From the NCBI RefSeq assembly GCF_008704715.1, contig NZ_CP023689.1:5704001-5768000 (forward strand): a stretch of 64,000 bases of DNA. Direction: 5' to 3'. Below the pieces are notes generated by a model. The model searched no databases. It saw only the letters and a list, made by a program, of their open reading frames with translations, and was not told the origin of the DNA. The position numbers were made by a program, and so were the translations under genes. Positions 6,740-15,100 of the stretch are shown here, piece after piece (position 1 is the stretch's first letter; every line of letters starts with the position of its first letter). The stretch comes from Streptomyces chartreusis (GTDB lineage Bacteria; Actinomycetota; Actinomycetes; Streptomycetales; Streptomycetaceae).

Positions 6740-8489
6740 GGCGGCGGGTGACGCCATCGCCGGCACGGCGGATCGCGTCAGCGGCCAGCCGCACCAGCAG
6801 GACTCCCTCACCCCACCCCACCCCACCAAACCGCCCCGCCACCCGCAGGTCCCCCTCCACCCGACCCGCCGTCTCCACCAGCTCGGGCAGTACCTCCCGT
6901 ACGCACTCCTCCACCGTTCGTCGCGCCGCATGCATCGCCACGTTCAGGGACGCGACCACTCGGCCCGTGCGGTCGCGGACCGGGACTGCCACTGAGCGGA
7001 GGCCCGCCTCCAGTTCCTCGTCGACCAGGGCGTAGCCGTGGGTGCGGACGTGGGAGAGGGTCGTCTCCAGGGTCGCGGGGTCCGTGACGGTGCGGGGCGT
7101 CAGGGGGCGCAGGTCGTGCAGGGCGGAGGACAAATGGCCGTCGCCCTCCGGGAGATCGGCCAGCAGTACCCGGCCCATCGACGTCGCGTACGCCGGCAGC
7201 CGCGTGCCGATCGTGATGTTCACGCTCATCACGCGGCTGGTGGCGGCCCGGGCGATGTACTGGATCTCCTCGGCCGACGGCGTCAGCACCGCCAGGGACG
7301 CCGACTCGTGGACCCGGTCGGCGAGTTCGGCCAGATGCGGGGTCGCGATCTGGGCCAGGGACGTGCGGGACAGGGGCGGGTAGCCGAGGGACAGGACACG
7401 GGGCGTCAGGGAGAAGGCGCGGTTGCCCGACGGGCGTACCAGGCCCAGGTGTTCGTACGTGATCAGCGCGCGTCGGGCCGTCGCCCGCGCCAGCCCCGTC
7501 GCGTTCGCCACGTCCGTCAGCGTCAGCTCCGCCCTGCCCTCCCCGAACGCGGTCAGTACGGTCAGCCCGCGCGCCAGCGACTCGACGAACTCCCGGCCCA
7601 GTTCCTGCTTGGAGGCGCCGGTCCAGGTCGCGAGGCCCGCCGGAGCGGTCGCGGGGCGCGGTTCCGGCGCCTCGCGCAGCTCGCGCTCCATGTCCGCCAC
7701 CGCCGTGCGCAGGCGGGGCAGGAGCGTGTCGCGCAGGTCGGCGGCGGTGTGCCGGCTGGTGTGGCTCACCACGTTCGCCACGCAGGCGATACGGCCGCCC
7801 GCCCGCGGATCCCGTACCGGTACGGACACCGCGACCAGCCCCGGCTCGATCAACTGGTCGTCCAGCGCCCAGCCGTCCTTGCGCGCTCGCGCCGCCCGGC
7901 GTTCGAAGTCCTCGTCGGAGGAGGCGTGCGACTGCCACGGAGCGGCCGGGAAGCCGCGGTCGTCCGGGTCCGCCGCCCTGCGCTCGCGCCACGACTGCCA
8001 CTGCGCGTCCGGCCATTCCGTCGCGAACAGCGGGCCCGGCGAGGTGCGTTCGGCCGGGAGCAGGTCGCCGATGCGGAAGCTGAGGGACATCGCGCGGCGG
8101 CGGGTCGCCTGGTGGATGAAGCGGATGCCGTCGCGGTCGGCGACCGCCAGGGACACGGACTCGTCGAGCTCGTCGGCGAGCGCGTCCGCGTGGGAGGCGA
8201 GGAGGGAGGGCAGGGCGAGGGCCGCCAGGTAGGCGTTGCCGAGTTCCATCACGCGCGGCGCCAGCATGATGTCGCGGCCGTCGAGGCGGACGTACCCCAT
8301 GCGCGCGAGCGTGGACGTGATCCGGTCCACCGTCGAGCGCGCCAGCCCGGTGCCGCGCTCCAGGCCGCTCGCACTCAGCGTCCCGCCGGCCTCGGTCAGT
8401 CGCCGCAGCACCGTCACACCCCGAATCAGCGGCGTGACCGCCTCCGCGGGCACGGCACGGTCGTCGTCCAGGGTCGTCTTCGCGGGCAT
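6585..8489 (-). CDS. Tandem IclR-family transcriptional regulator
   Basis: The 634-residue product contains two full IclR units. The first winged helix (about 22-75, with GLARSTVDRITSTLARMGYVRL) is followed by a ligand-binding domain. A second winged helix (about 305-360, GLARATARRALITYEHLGLVRP) has its own effector domain ending near 545. IclR proteins bind small acids and control catabolic genes; doubled forms occur near aromatic acid pathways. The ATG at 8489 has GGAGAG five bases upstream. The last 80 or so residues are Arg/Pro-rich, lie antisense over the FMN reductase and look like read-through after loss of an earlier stop. Confidence 0.85.
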   Translation of the reverse strand: MPAKTTLDDDRAVPAEAVTPLIRGVTVLRRLTEAGGTLSASGLERGTGLARSTVDRITSTLARMGYVRLDGRDIMLAPRVMELGNAYLAALALPSLLASHADALADELDESVSLAVADRDGIRFIHQATRRRAMSLSFRIGDLLPAERTSPGPLFATEWPDAQWQSWRERRAADPDDRGFPAAPWQSHASSDEDFERRAARARKDGWALDDQLIEPGLVAVSVPVRDPRAGGRIACVANVVSHTSRHTAADLRDTLLPRLRTAVADMERELREAPEPRPATAPAGLATWTGASKQELGREFVESLARGLTVLTAFGEGRAELTLTDVANATGLARATARRALITYEHLGLVRPSGNRAFSLTPRVLSLGYPPLSRTSLAQIATPHLAELADRVHESASLAVLTPSAEEIQYIARAATSRVMSVNITIGTRLPAYATSMGRVLLADLPEGDGHLSSALHDLRPLTPRTVTDPATLETTLSHVRTHGYALVDEELEAGLRSVAVPVRDRTGRVVASLNVAMHAARRTVEECVREVLPELVETAGRVEGDLRVAGRFGGVGWGEGVLLVRLAADAIRRAGDGVTRRLSRRTAWRRGPRAGLAPTRRAGPAARRRPWRCRPDHGDVRRRRTAPRPCGS

Positions 8490-8673
8490 CGGCTCTCCGT
8501 ACGGCGTTCGCGGCAGCCTCAACCGTAATCCGCCCCACGCACGCACGCGGCGACCTGGCCACACGCCCGAGCATCAATATCCGGGCCGAGCCCTCCACCG
8601 GGACCCCGGCCGACACTCCAGCCCACCCCCAGCCACCCCGCACCCTCGGCCCCGATTCACCCCCGGCCCCCAT

Positions 8674-9954
8674 TCACCCCCTCTCCACCCGCACCCGATA
8701 ACTCCCCGCCAGATCCACCCCCAGCACCGACACCTTCACCCCCCGCTCCTCGTCCCGGAACTCCTCGCCGGGGCCGTACGTCGCGTCCGACAGTTCCGCG
8801 TGGACGTTCGGGCTGCGGGTGCAGCCGCCGCTGTCCTCGTGGGAGTCCTCGACCTTGACCGGGCCCATCCCGGTGTCCACGTCCGCGTCGACCTTGTAGA
8901 TCAGGACCCCGGGGCGGCAGACGGACTCGTCGTTGCCCTCGCGGGTGCGCAGTTCCAGGGCGTAGCCGCTGCGGCGGCTCAGGGGTACGAAGATCAGCTT
9001 CGGGCCGCCCTCGCGGGCCAGCGGGGTGAGGGCGTACTCCGAGGTCCCGGGATTCGCCGCGCACCGTACCTGTGCGCCGTCCAGCCAGCCCAGCTTCCAC
9101 TTGTGCCAGCCCAGCAGGTCGTTGTTGGCCCCCCAGTCCTCGCTCATGATGTCCCAGTGGCCGACCGCGGCCCCGCCGTCGGCGGTGTAGAGGTCGGGCA
9201 GGCCGAAGACATGGCCGTTCTCGTGGGGGAGGACCCGGTAGCCGGTGCGGTGGTAGGTGCCGGAGCCGTCGTCCTGGCGGGAGTAGACGAAGGACGCGTT
9301 GGCCACCGAGACGCCGTCGGCGACCGGGGCCTCGGTGTTCCCCGCGAAGGTCACCGACAGGACCGTGTCCAGGGCCGAGGGGCCGGCGTTCGGGGTGACC
9401 AGGACGTTCAGGAAGTCGTACTCCCGGAAATCGACCTTCGGATCGGCGGCGACCACGATGTCCTGGACCAGCCGCCGGTACCCGGGGTCGAACGGGGCGC
9501 CGCGCTCTATGCCGTAGGCCCGGAAGGACTTGGGCATCTGCAGCCAGCCGGATATCGGGGTCTCGGGACGGTAGTCGAGGCGGCCGTAGGAGCTGGTGCG
9601 GAACCAGTCCTGGGTCTGCGGGAAGAACTCGTCGAAGCGGTCGAGCGCGCGGCCCGGACCGGGCGCGTCGGGGAAGTCGACCATGACGGTGAGGGCGCGG
9701 ACGGTGCCGGTGGAGCGGGAGTAGCCGCGCGCGGTCGGCACTCCTTCCGACATCTGGATCGTGGGCCGGCCGGTGATCATGCAGGGGCGCAGGGCGGAGG
9801 GGTGCTCCGGCGAGATCGGGCCCGCTCCGGCCACCGTCGAGGTACCCGCCGTGAAGTGCCCGGTGCCTGCCGAGGTGCTGACCGCGAAGGTCAGGGCGGT
9901 CACGGAGACGAGGGCGGCGACACGGCGGGGGCGTATCCGACGGCTCGGCTGCAT
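8674..9954 (-). CDS. Secreted M6-family zinc metalloprotease
   Basis: The 426-residue protein starts with an Arg-rich Sec/Tat-like signal peptide (about 1-30). The metal site HENGH (His244, Glu245, His248) with GLPD following (Asp254 as third ligand candidate) is typical of the M6 domain, as are the upstream LTVMVDFPDAPG strand and WFRTSSYGRLDY segment. A beta-sandwich C-terminal part follows. It should degrade extracellular protein; Streptomyces secretes several such enzymes. The gene is divergent from the TetR gene at 10247 and shares a 292-bp control region with several palindromes. Confidence 0.88.
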   Translation of the reverse strand: MQPSRRIRPRRVAALVSVTALTFAVSTSAGTGHFTAGTSTVAGAGPISPEHPSALRPCMITGRPTIQMSEGVPTARGYSRSTGTVRALTVMVDFPDAPGPGRALDRFDEFFPQTQDWFRTSSYGRLDYRPETPISGWLQMPKSFRAYGIERGAPFDPGYRRLVQDIVVAADPKVDFREYDFLNVLVTPNAGPSALDTVLSVTFAGNTEAPVADGVSVANASFVYSRQDDGSGTYHRTGYRVLPHENGHVFGLPDLYTADGGAAVGHWDIMSEDWGANNDLLGWHKWKLGWLDGAQVRCAANPGTSEYALTPLAREGGPKLIFVPLSRRSGYALELRTREGNDESVCRPGVLIYKVDADVDTGMGPVKVEDSHEDSGGCTRSPNVHAELSDATYGPGEEFRDEERGVKVSVLGVDLAGSYRVRVERG

Positions 9955-10093
9955 GCATGGGCCCTTCAGTCCATGGCAGCCCGCCGGCCTGCGCGCTGCA
10001 CCCTCTCGATCACCCTGTGTCGAGGGGTGCTTGGGCGCGCGCTGGAGGAGACCGAACGTGGGTTTCTTCCCGGAAACCGCATACTCAATCGCA

Positions 10094-10109
10094 TGTGACT
10101 CAGGTCACA
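10094..10109. promoter_or_regulatory. Crp-like palindrome TGTGA-N6-TCACA
   Basis: TGTGACTCAGGTCACA has perfect TGTGA and TCACA arms and matches the Crp consensus. It lies 140 bp upstream of the M6 protease start (leftward) and 138 bp upstream of the TetR start (rightward). Streptomyces Crp recognises a closely related sequence. The match is direct; binding is untested. Confidence 0.5.
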
Positions 10110-10117
10110 CAGAATCT

Positions 10118-10133
10118 TTTCCCGGTCGGGAAA
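10118..10133. promoter_or_regulatory. Palindrome TTTCCCG-GT-CGGGAAA
   Basis: The 7-bp arms are perfect with a 2-bp centre. It sits between the Crp-like site and the twin dyads in the shared control region and may bind an unknown regulator. Confidence 0.35.
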
Positions 10134-10137
10134 TAAC

Positions 10138-10194
10138 CGGGGATCGTCTCCCCGTTTAGCCATGTGTCCGAGCGAAACGGGGACAGCGTCCCCG
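10138..10194. promoter_or_regulatory. Twin operators CGGGGA-N5-TCCCCG
   Basis: Two dyads with identical arms, at 10138-10154 and 10178-10194, are centred 40 bp apart (about four helical turns) and end 53 bp before the TetR start. Repeated identical dyads next to a TetR gene are typical autoregulatory operators. The second arm pair extends to CGGGGAC/GTCCCCG. Confidence 0.6.
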
Positions 10195-10246
10195 GATCGT
10201 CACCCGGCGGCAACAACCGCCACCCCAGCAGCATCAGGAGTACGCC

Positions 10247-10891
10247 GTGCAGACCGTGACCCCCGAAGCGCGCAAGGCGCCCCGGCCGCGCGCCGACGCC
10301 CTGCGCAACCGGGAGCGGATCGTCACCGCCGCCCGGGAGATGTTCGTCGAGTTCGGCCCCGATGTGCCGCTCGACGAGATCGCCCGCCGGGCCGGCGTCG
10401 GCAATGCCACGGTGTACCGCAACTTCCCCGACCGCGACGCACTGGTCCGCGAGGTCGTCTGCTCCGTCATCAACCGTACGATGGCGGCGGCCGAGCTCGC
10501 GCTCACGCAGACCGGGGATGCCTTCGAGGCTCTGGAGCGCTTCGTGCACACCGCCGCCGACGAGCGGATCAGCGCGCTGTGCCCGATGGTCCAGAGCGCC
10601 TTCGACCAGAACCACCCCGACCTGGAGGCCTCGCGCGAGCGGTGCGAGCGCCTCGTCGGAGCGATCATGGACCGCGCCAAGGCGGCCGGCCAGCTCCGCT
10701 CCGACGTGGACGTCGGCGACGTGATGATCGCCGCGGCCCAGCTCAGCCGGCCCCCGGCCGGTACCGGGTGCGACATCGCCGACCGCTACGTCCACCGTCA
10801 TCTTCAGCTGTTCCTGGACGGACTGCGGGCCCCGGCCCGTTCGGTTCTGCCGGGCATGGCGCTGACCATGGAGGACCTGCGCAAGGCATGA
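10247..10891 (+). CDS. TetR/AcrR-family regulator, probable repressor of the adjacent pump
   Basis: The 214-residue protein has an N-terminal TetR helix-turn-helix (about 18-65) with REMFVEFGPDVPLDEIARRAGVGNATVYRNFPDRDALV, here seen in parts, and a helical ligand-binding domain. The GTG at 10247 has AGGAG six bases upstream. It is followed 150 bp later on the same strand by a DHA2 efflux gene, a common pairing in which the ligand-bound repressor releases the pump. The twin CGGGGA-N5-TCCCCG dyads upstream are the best operator candidates. Confidence 0.88.
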   Translation: MQTVTPEARKAPRPRADALRNRERIVTAAREMFVEFGPDVPLDEIARRAGVGNATVYRNFPDRDALVREVVCSVINRTMAAAELALTQTGDAFEALERFVHTAADERISALCPMVQSAFDQNHPDLEASRERCERLVGAIMDRAKAAGQLRSDVDVGDVMIAAAQLSRPPAGTGCDIADRYVHRHLQLFLDGLRAPARSVLPGMALTMEDLRKA

Positions 10892-11041
10892 CCTGACCGC
10901 TCAGTCCTGAGCATCACGGCAGTCATCACACCGTACGCAGCCGAATCGATCGATCCCTGAATCGCACCGGCCGTCACAGCCGACGAGCCGTCCCCTTTCC
11001 TTTCACTTTTTCCGTCACGAAGTCCCGAAGTGGGTACCTCC

Positions 11042-12586
11042 ATGTCTGAAACAGCCGCGAAGGCTCCCGGCAGCGGCCTCGGCGCCGCCGTCGATCCCAA
11101 CCGCTGGAAAGCGCTCGCGTTCATCGCGATAGCCCAGCTGATGGTCGTCCTCGACGCGACCATCGTGAACATCGCACTGCCCTCCGCCCAGCAGGACCTG
11201 GGCATCTCCGACGGCAACCGGCAGTGGGTCGTCACGGCCTACGCCCTCGCCTTCGGTGGTCTGCTGCTCTTCGGCGGCCGTATCGCCGACCTCTGGGGCC
11301 GCAAGCGCGCCTTCGTCGTCGGTCTCGGCGGCTTCGCCGCGGCCTCCGCGCTGGGCGGCGCCGCCACCAACGAGGCGATGATGTTCGGCGCCCGTGCCCT
11401 CCAGGGCGCGTTCGGCGCGCTGCTCGCCCCGGCCGCGCTCTCCCTGCTCGCCGTGATGTTCACGGACGCCAAGGAGCGCGCGAAGGCCTTCGGCATCTAC
11501 GGCGCCATCGCCGGTGGTGGCGGTGCGGTCGGTCTGATCCTCGGCGGATTCCTCACCGAGTACCTGGACTGGCGCTGGACGTTCTTCGTCAACATCCCGT
11601 TCGCCATCGTCGCCGCGGCCGGTGCCTGGTACGTCATCCGTGAGCCCGAGGGCGGCCGCAACCGCTCCGCGCTCGACATCCCCGGCGTGATCCTGTCCAC
11701 CCTCGGTCTGGTCTCGCTGGTCTACGGCTTCACCCGCGCCGAGTCCGAGGGCTGGAGCGACTCGATGACGATCGGCATGTTCGTCGCCTCCGGCGTGCTG
11801 CTGCTGGCGTTCGTCCTGGTCGAGTCCAGGGTCAAGGCTCCGCTGCTGCCGTTGCGCGTGGTCACCGAGCGCAACCGCGGCGGTATCTACCTCTCGCTCG
11901 GCCTCGCGATCATCGCGATGTTCGGTCTGTTCCTCTTCCTCACCTACTACCTCCAGATCGTCAAGGGCTACTCGCCGGTGAAGACCGGCTTCGCCTTCCT
12001 GCCGATGATCGCGGGCATGATCACGGGTTCCACCCAGATCGGCACCCGTCTGATGACCCGGGTCGCACCGCGGCTGCTGATGGGCCCCGGCTTCCTGGTC
12101 GCCGCCCTCGGCATGCTGCTGCTGACCCAGCTGGAGATCGGCTCCTCCTACGCCGCGCTCCTGCTGCCCGCGATGCTGCTGCTCGGCCTCGGCATGGGTA
12201 CGGCGTTCATGCCGGCCATGTCCCTGGCCACCCAGGGCGTCAAGCCGCAGGACGCCGGTGTCGCCTCCGCGATGGTCAACACCTCGCAGCAGGTGGGCGG
12301 CGCCATCGGTACGGCCCTGCTGAACACGATCGCCGCCTCGGCGACCACGTCCTACATCGCCGACCACATCGCCGGCGCGTCCAGCAGGTCCCAGCAGCAG
12401 CTGGTCCAGCTGGAGGGCATGGTCGAGGGCTACACCAGCGCCATCTGGTTCGCCGTCGGCATCCTGGTCGCGGCCGCGGGCATCGCGCTGACCCTGGTCA
12501 ACGCCGGCCGCCCGGGCGGCTCGACGGTGGCCTCCTCCGAGGAGGGCGCCCAGGACGAGGTGGCGGTGCCGGTCGTCGCGCACTAG
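11042..12586 (+). CDS. DHA2-family drug:H+ antiporter (14 TM, EmrB/QacA type)
   Basis: The 514-residue membrane protein begins the MFS core with LMVVLDATIVNIALPS (motif D1), has the loop GGRIADLWGRKRAF (motif A) and motif C around GGAVGLILGG. Hydrophobicity suggests 14 helices, fitting the DHA2 multidrug exporters. The ATG at 11042 is preferred, although a GTG at 11030 is in frame; neither has a strong ribosome site. It likely forms a regulator-pump unit with the upstream TetR gene. Its substrate cannot be read from the sequence. Confidence 0.9.
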   Translation: MSETAAKAPGSGLGAAVDPNRWKALAFIAIAQLMVVLDATIVNIALPSAQQDLGISDGNRQWVVTAYALAFGGLLLFGGRIADLWGRKRAFVVGLGGFAAASALGGAATNEAMMFGARALQGAFGALLAPAALSLLAVMFTDAKERAKAFGIYGAIAGGGGAVGLILGGFLTEYLDWRWTFFVNIPFAIVAAAGAWYVIREPEGGRNRSALDIPGVILSTLGLVSLVYGFTRAESEGWSDSMTIGMFVASGVLLLAFVLVESRVKAPLLPLRVVTERNRGGIYLSLGLAIIAMFGLFLFLTYYLQIVKGYSPVKTGFAFLPMIAGMITGSTQIGTRLMTRVAPRLLMGPGFLVAALGMLLLTQLEIGSSYAALLLPAMLLLGLGMGTAFMPAMSLATQGVKPQDAGVASAMVNTSQQVGGAIGTALLNTIAASATTSYIADHIAGASSRSQQQLVQLEGMVEGYTSAIWFAVGILVAAAGIALTLVNAGRPGGSTVASSEEGAQDEVAVPVVAH

Positions 12587-12686
12587 TCGCGCGACGACGA
12601 CCGCCCGGTCGTACCCCTTGGGACGAGCCGTACGTACGGGGATGGGGACGCTCCACACGTACGGCCTTCAGGACCGGCCCTGGCCC

Positions 12687-12865
12687 GGGGCCTGTTCTGA
12701 GTTGCCCCGCCTGCGCCCCGACGCCCGGCACGCACCCTCGCCGCACGGCGCCGCAGGACAGGTGGCTCCGCCACATGACCTGCGGCGCCGCACACCGAGG
12801 GCACGCACCGAACGCCGCTGCGCCCGCGCTGCGCGCGGACGACGGGGCAACTCAGAACAGGCCCC
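12687..12865. repeat. 179-bp MITE-like palindromic element
   Basis: The ends at 12687-12709 and 12843-12865 are perfect 23-bp inverted repeats (core CCTGTTCTGAGTTGCCCC). Inside, further complementary stretches extend the fold, including GGCGCCGCAGG at about 12748-12758 against CCTGCGGCGCC at about 12779-12789, with GTGGCtccGCCAC at the tip. The whole element can form one long interrupted hairpin and encodes nothing convincing. It lies between the convergent pump and MarR genes, where it could also stop transcription from both sides. I see no clear target-site duplication. Confidence 0.75.
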
Positions 12866-12879
12866 ACTGAATGAGCGGT

Positions 12880-13440
12880 TCAGCGGAGCCAGGGCAGGTC
12901 CGCACCCGCTTCCGTCGGCTGAAGGCCCTCGGCGACGATCCGCATGATCTCGCCGAGGGCCTTCTGCTGTTCCTCGGTGAGGCGGTCGAACATCGCCTGG
13001 CGCACCGCCTCCACATGACCCGGCGCGGTCTCCTTCAGCACCGCCACGCCGGCGTCGGTCAGCACGGCGAACTGGCCCCGCTTGTCGTCGGGGCAGTCCT
13101 CGCGCCTGACCCAGCCGTTCTTCTCCAGCCGGGCGATGGCGTGCGAGAGACGGGACCGGGTGATCTTGGCGTACATCGCCAGCTCGGTCATCCGCAGCCG
13201 GCGGCGCGGTGACTCGGCGAGCTTGACCAGCAGGCCGTAGTAGATGTGCGGCATGCCCGCGTCCCGCTGGAGCTGGCGGTCCAGGTGGTCCTCCAGCAAC
13301 GTGACCGCGTCCAGATAGGTGCGCCAGACCCGCTGCTGCTCGTCGGTGAGCCAGCGGGTCTCCTGCGTGGGCGCGGACGAGGCGGGTGCGGTCGCGGACG
13401 CGGGCGGCGCGGGGGTCGATGCCGTATTCATGTACTCCAC
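12880..13440 (-). CDS. MarR-family transcriptional regulator
   Basis: The 186-residue protein has a low-complexity Pro/Ala N-terminus and then a MarR winged helix: RRLRMTELAMYAKITRSRLSHAIARLEKNGWVRRE is seen in parts around residues 80-115, followed by the DDKRGQFAVLTDAG wing. The GTG at 13440 has AAGGAGAG about ten bases upstream; an ATG three codons later lacks a suitable ribosome site. It is divergent from the dioxygenase gene at 13553 with a 112-bp AT-rich spacer, so it probably controls that gene and itself, responding to a phenolic ligand. Confidence 0.88.
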   Translation of the reverse strand: MEYMNTASTPAPPASATAPASSAPTQETRWLTDEQQRVWRTYLDAVTLLEDHLDRQLQRDAGMPHIYYGLLVKLAESPRRRLRMTELAMYAKITRSRLSHAIARLEKNGWVRREDCPDDKRGQFAVLTDAGVAVLKETAPGHVEAVRQAMFDRLTEEQQKALGEIMRIVAEGLQPTEAGADLPWLR

Positions 13441-13552
13441 TGTACGAGAGCTCTCCTTGAAATTTTAACTACCTGGACGTACGGTTTTCCCGTAAGGAAT
13501 GTTTAGACTTAAAGCACCTGAAGGCTTCAGGTCTCCGGAGGGAGTCGTCGTC

Positions 13553-14338
13553 ATGTCCGCCGCCGCACAGGAGCGCATGCCCGCCCTCTATCTCAGCCAC
13601 GGCGCACCACCGCTCGCGGACGACCCGATCTGGCCCGGCGAGCTCGCGGCCTGGTCCGCCGGTCTGCCGCGCCCCAAGGCGATCCTCATGGTCTCCGCCC
13701 ACTGGGAGGAGGCCCCTCTCGCCATCGGTGCCACCGAGCGCGTTCCTCTCGTCTACGACTTCTGGGGATTCCCGGAGCACTACTACCAGGTGACCTATCC
13801 GGCCCCCGGCGCACCCGAGCTCGCCGCGTCCGTGCGCAAGCTGCTGCGCGCCCCCGGCACCCCGGTGCAGGACATCCCGGACCGCGGTCTCGACCACGGC
13901 GCCTACGTCCCCCTCGTCGAGATGTACCCCGAGGCGGACATTCCCGTCCTCCAGGTCTCCATGCCGACCCTCGACCCCGTCGAGCTGATGGAGATCGGGC
14001 GCAAGCTGGCGCCGCTGCGCGACGAGGGCGTGCTGATCGTCGGCTCCGGCTTCTTCACCCACAACCTGGCCGCACTGCGCCAGGGCGGCATCCCCGCCTG
14101 GTCCGTGGAGTTCGACGACTGGGGCCGGCGGGCGCTGGAGAGCCGCGACTGGGACGCCCTGCTGGACTTCCTGCACAAGTCCCCGGCCGGCCGCTACGCC
14201 CACCCGCGCACCGAGCACTTCGCCCCCCTCTTCGTGACGATGGGCGCGGCGGACGCGGCCGGCGAGCAGGCGGCGCAGAAGTCGGTGATCGACGGGTTCT
14301 GGATGGGGCTGGCGAAGCGATCGGTGCAGTTCGGCTGA
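13553..14338 (+). CDS. Class III extradiol ring-cleavage dioxygenase (DODA/LigB type)
   Basis: The 261-residue protein matches the DODA branch of LigB-type dioxygenases. It has an N-terminal LYLSHGAPP with the first metal His, MVSAHWEE with the second, DRGLDHGAYVPL in the middle and FFTHNLAAL late in the chain. These enzymes use Fe(II) or Zn to open catechol-like rings. The ATG at 13553 has GGAGGG upstream. Divergent pairing with a MarR regulator suggests induction by an aromatic compound; the natural substrate is unknown. Confidence 0.88.
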   Translation: MSAAAQERMPALYLSHGAPPLADDPIWPGELAAWSAGLPRPKAILMVSAHWEEAPLAIGATERVPLVYDFWGFPEHYYQVTYPAPGAPELAASVRKLLRAPGTPVQDIPDRGLDHGAYVPLVEMYPEADIPVLQVSMPTLDPVELMEIGRKLAPLRDEGVLIVGSGFFTHNLAALRQGGIPAWSVEFDDWGRRALESRDWDALLDFLHKSPAGRYAHPRTEHFAPLFVTMGAADAAGEQAAQKSVIDGFWMGLAKRSVQFG

Positions 14339-14367
14339 GAGTCCCCTTCATGGCCGCCTCCGGCGGC

Positions 14368-14898
14368 TCAGAGGTCCTTCTCGTACCAGGCCACGTCCCA
14401 GTAGCGGCCGAACTTGCGGCCCACCTCGCGGAACGTGCCGACGTGCCGGAAGCCGAACCGCTCGTGCAGCCGGACGGACGCCTCGTTCGGCTGGGCGATG
14501 CCCGCGTAGGCGCGGTGCAGGTCCTCGCCGGCCAGCGCGTCGAACAGGGCCTCGTACAGCAGGGTGCCGATGCCGCGCCGGCCGGCGTCGGGCGCGAGGT
14601 AGACGGTCACCTCGACGGAGGTCGCGTACGCGGGCTTCGGCCGGTGCGGGCCGGATGTGGCATAGCCGAGAATCCGCTGTGAGTTGCCCGTGGAGTCCGC
14701 CTCCGTGGCAACCATCAGGCGGTACGGGCCGTCTTCAGGGTGGGAGAGCAGCCAAGGGCGGCGCTCTTCCGGCGTGAACACCGTGGTATCGAAGGTGATG
14801 GGCGTCTCGCGTACGTAGTGGTTGTAGATGGCGACGAGGGCATCGAGGTCGCTCTCGATTCCCGGCCTGACCTGCACTTCTGTACGCCCCGACGGCAT
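14368..14898 (-). CDS. GNAT N-acetyltransferase, phosphinothricin acetyltransferase-like
   Basis: The 176-residue protein has the Pat/Bar family layout: IYNHYVRETPITFDT near the N-terminus, RPWLLSHPEDGPY, the beta4 VEVTVYLAPDAGRRGIGTLLYEAL with the acetyl-CoA loop, and GIAQPNEASVRLHERFGFRHVGTFREVGRKFGRYWDV at the C-terminus (seen in parts). It should transfer acetyl from acetyl-CoA to an amine, possibly a toxic amino acid analogue. The ATG at 14898 has GGAGGA five bases upstream. It is divergent from hrdD. Confidence 0.87.
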   Translation of the reverse strand: MPSGRTEVQVRPGIESDLDALVAIYNHYVRETPITFDTTVFTPEERRPWLLSHPEDGPYRLMVATEADSTGNSQRILGYATSGPHRPKPAYATSVEVTVYLAPDAGRRGIGTLLYEALFDALAGEDLHRAYAGIAQPNEASVRLHERFGFRHVGTFREVGRKFGRYWDVAWYEKDL

Positions 14899-14958
14899 CG
14901 GTCCTCCTCTGTGGCCCGGCAGGATACTGCAAGATCAGAAAAATAGGGGGGCGGGTTG

Positions 14959-14984
14959 GGAATTCTGTCCTGATTCCAGTCGTT
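14959..14984 (+). promoter_or_regulatory. Possible ECF-sigma promoter of hrdD
   Basis: GGAATT at 14959-14964 and CGTT at 14981-14984 are 16 bp apart, the layout of ECF sigma promoters (GGAAC...CGTC-like). In S. coelicolor hrdD is known to be transcribed by sigma E, which makes this a sensible candidate. The leader would be about 110 nt. Confidence 0.4.
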
Positions 14985-15100
14985 GTTTCCATCGAACGGC
15001 GGGCACTCGACAAGAGTCCCGAACGTTCACGAACCACCGCCCGCCCTCCCCTCCTCTCGAGTGCGCTCGAGCGGGGGGACCCCACCGCAAGGGAGCACGC

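Noticed and set aside
8236..10098. 620-codon open frame across the IclR and M6 protease genes
   Set aside because: Antisense shadow; the M6 gene has the HENGH motif and signal peptide on the other strand.
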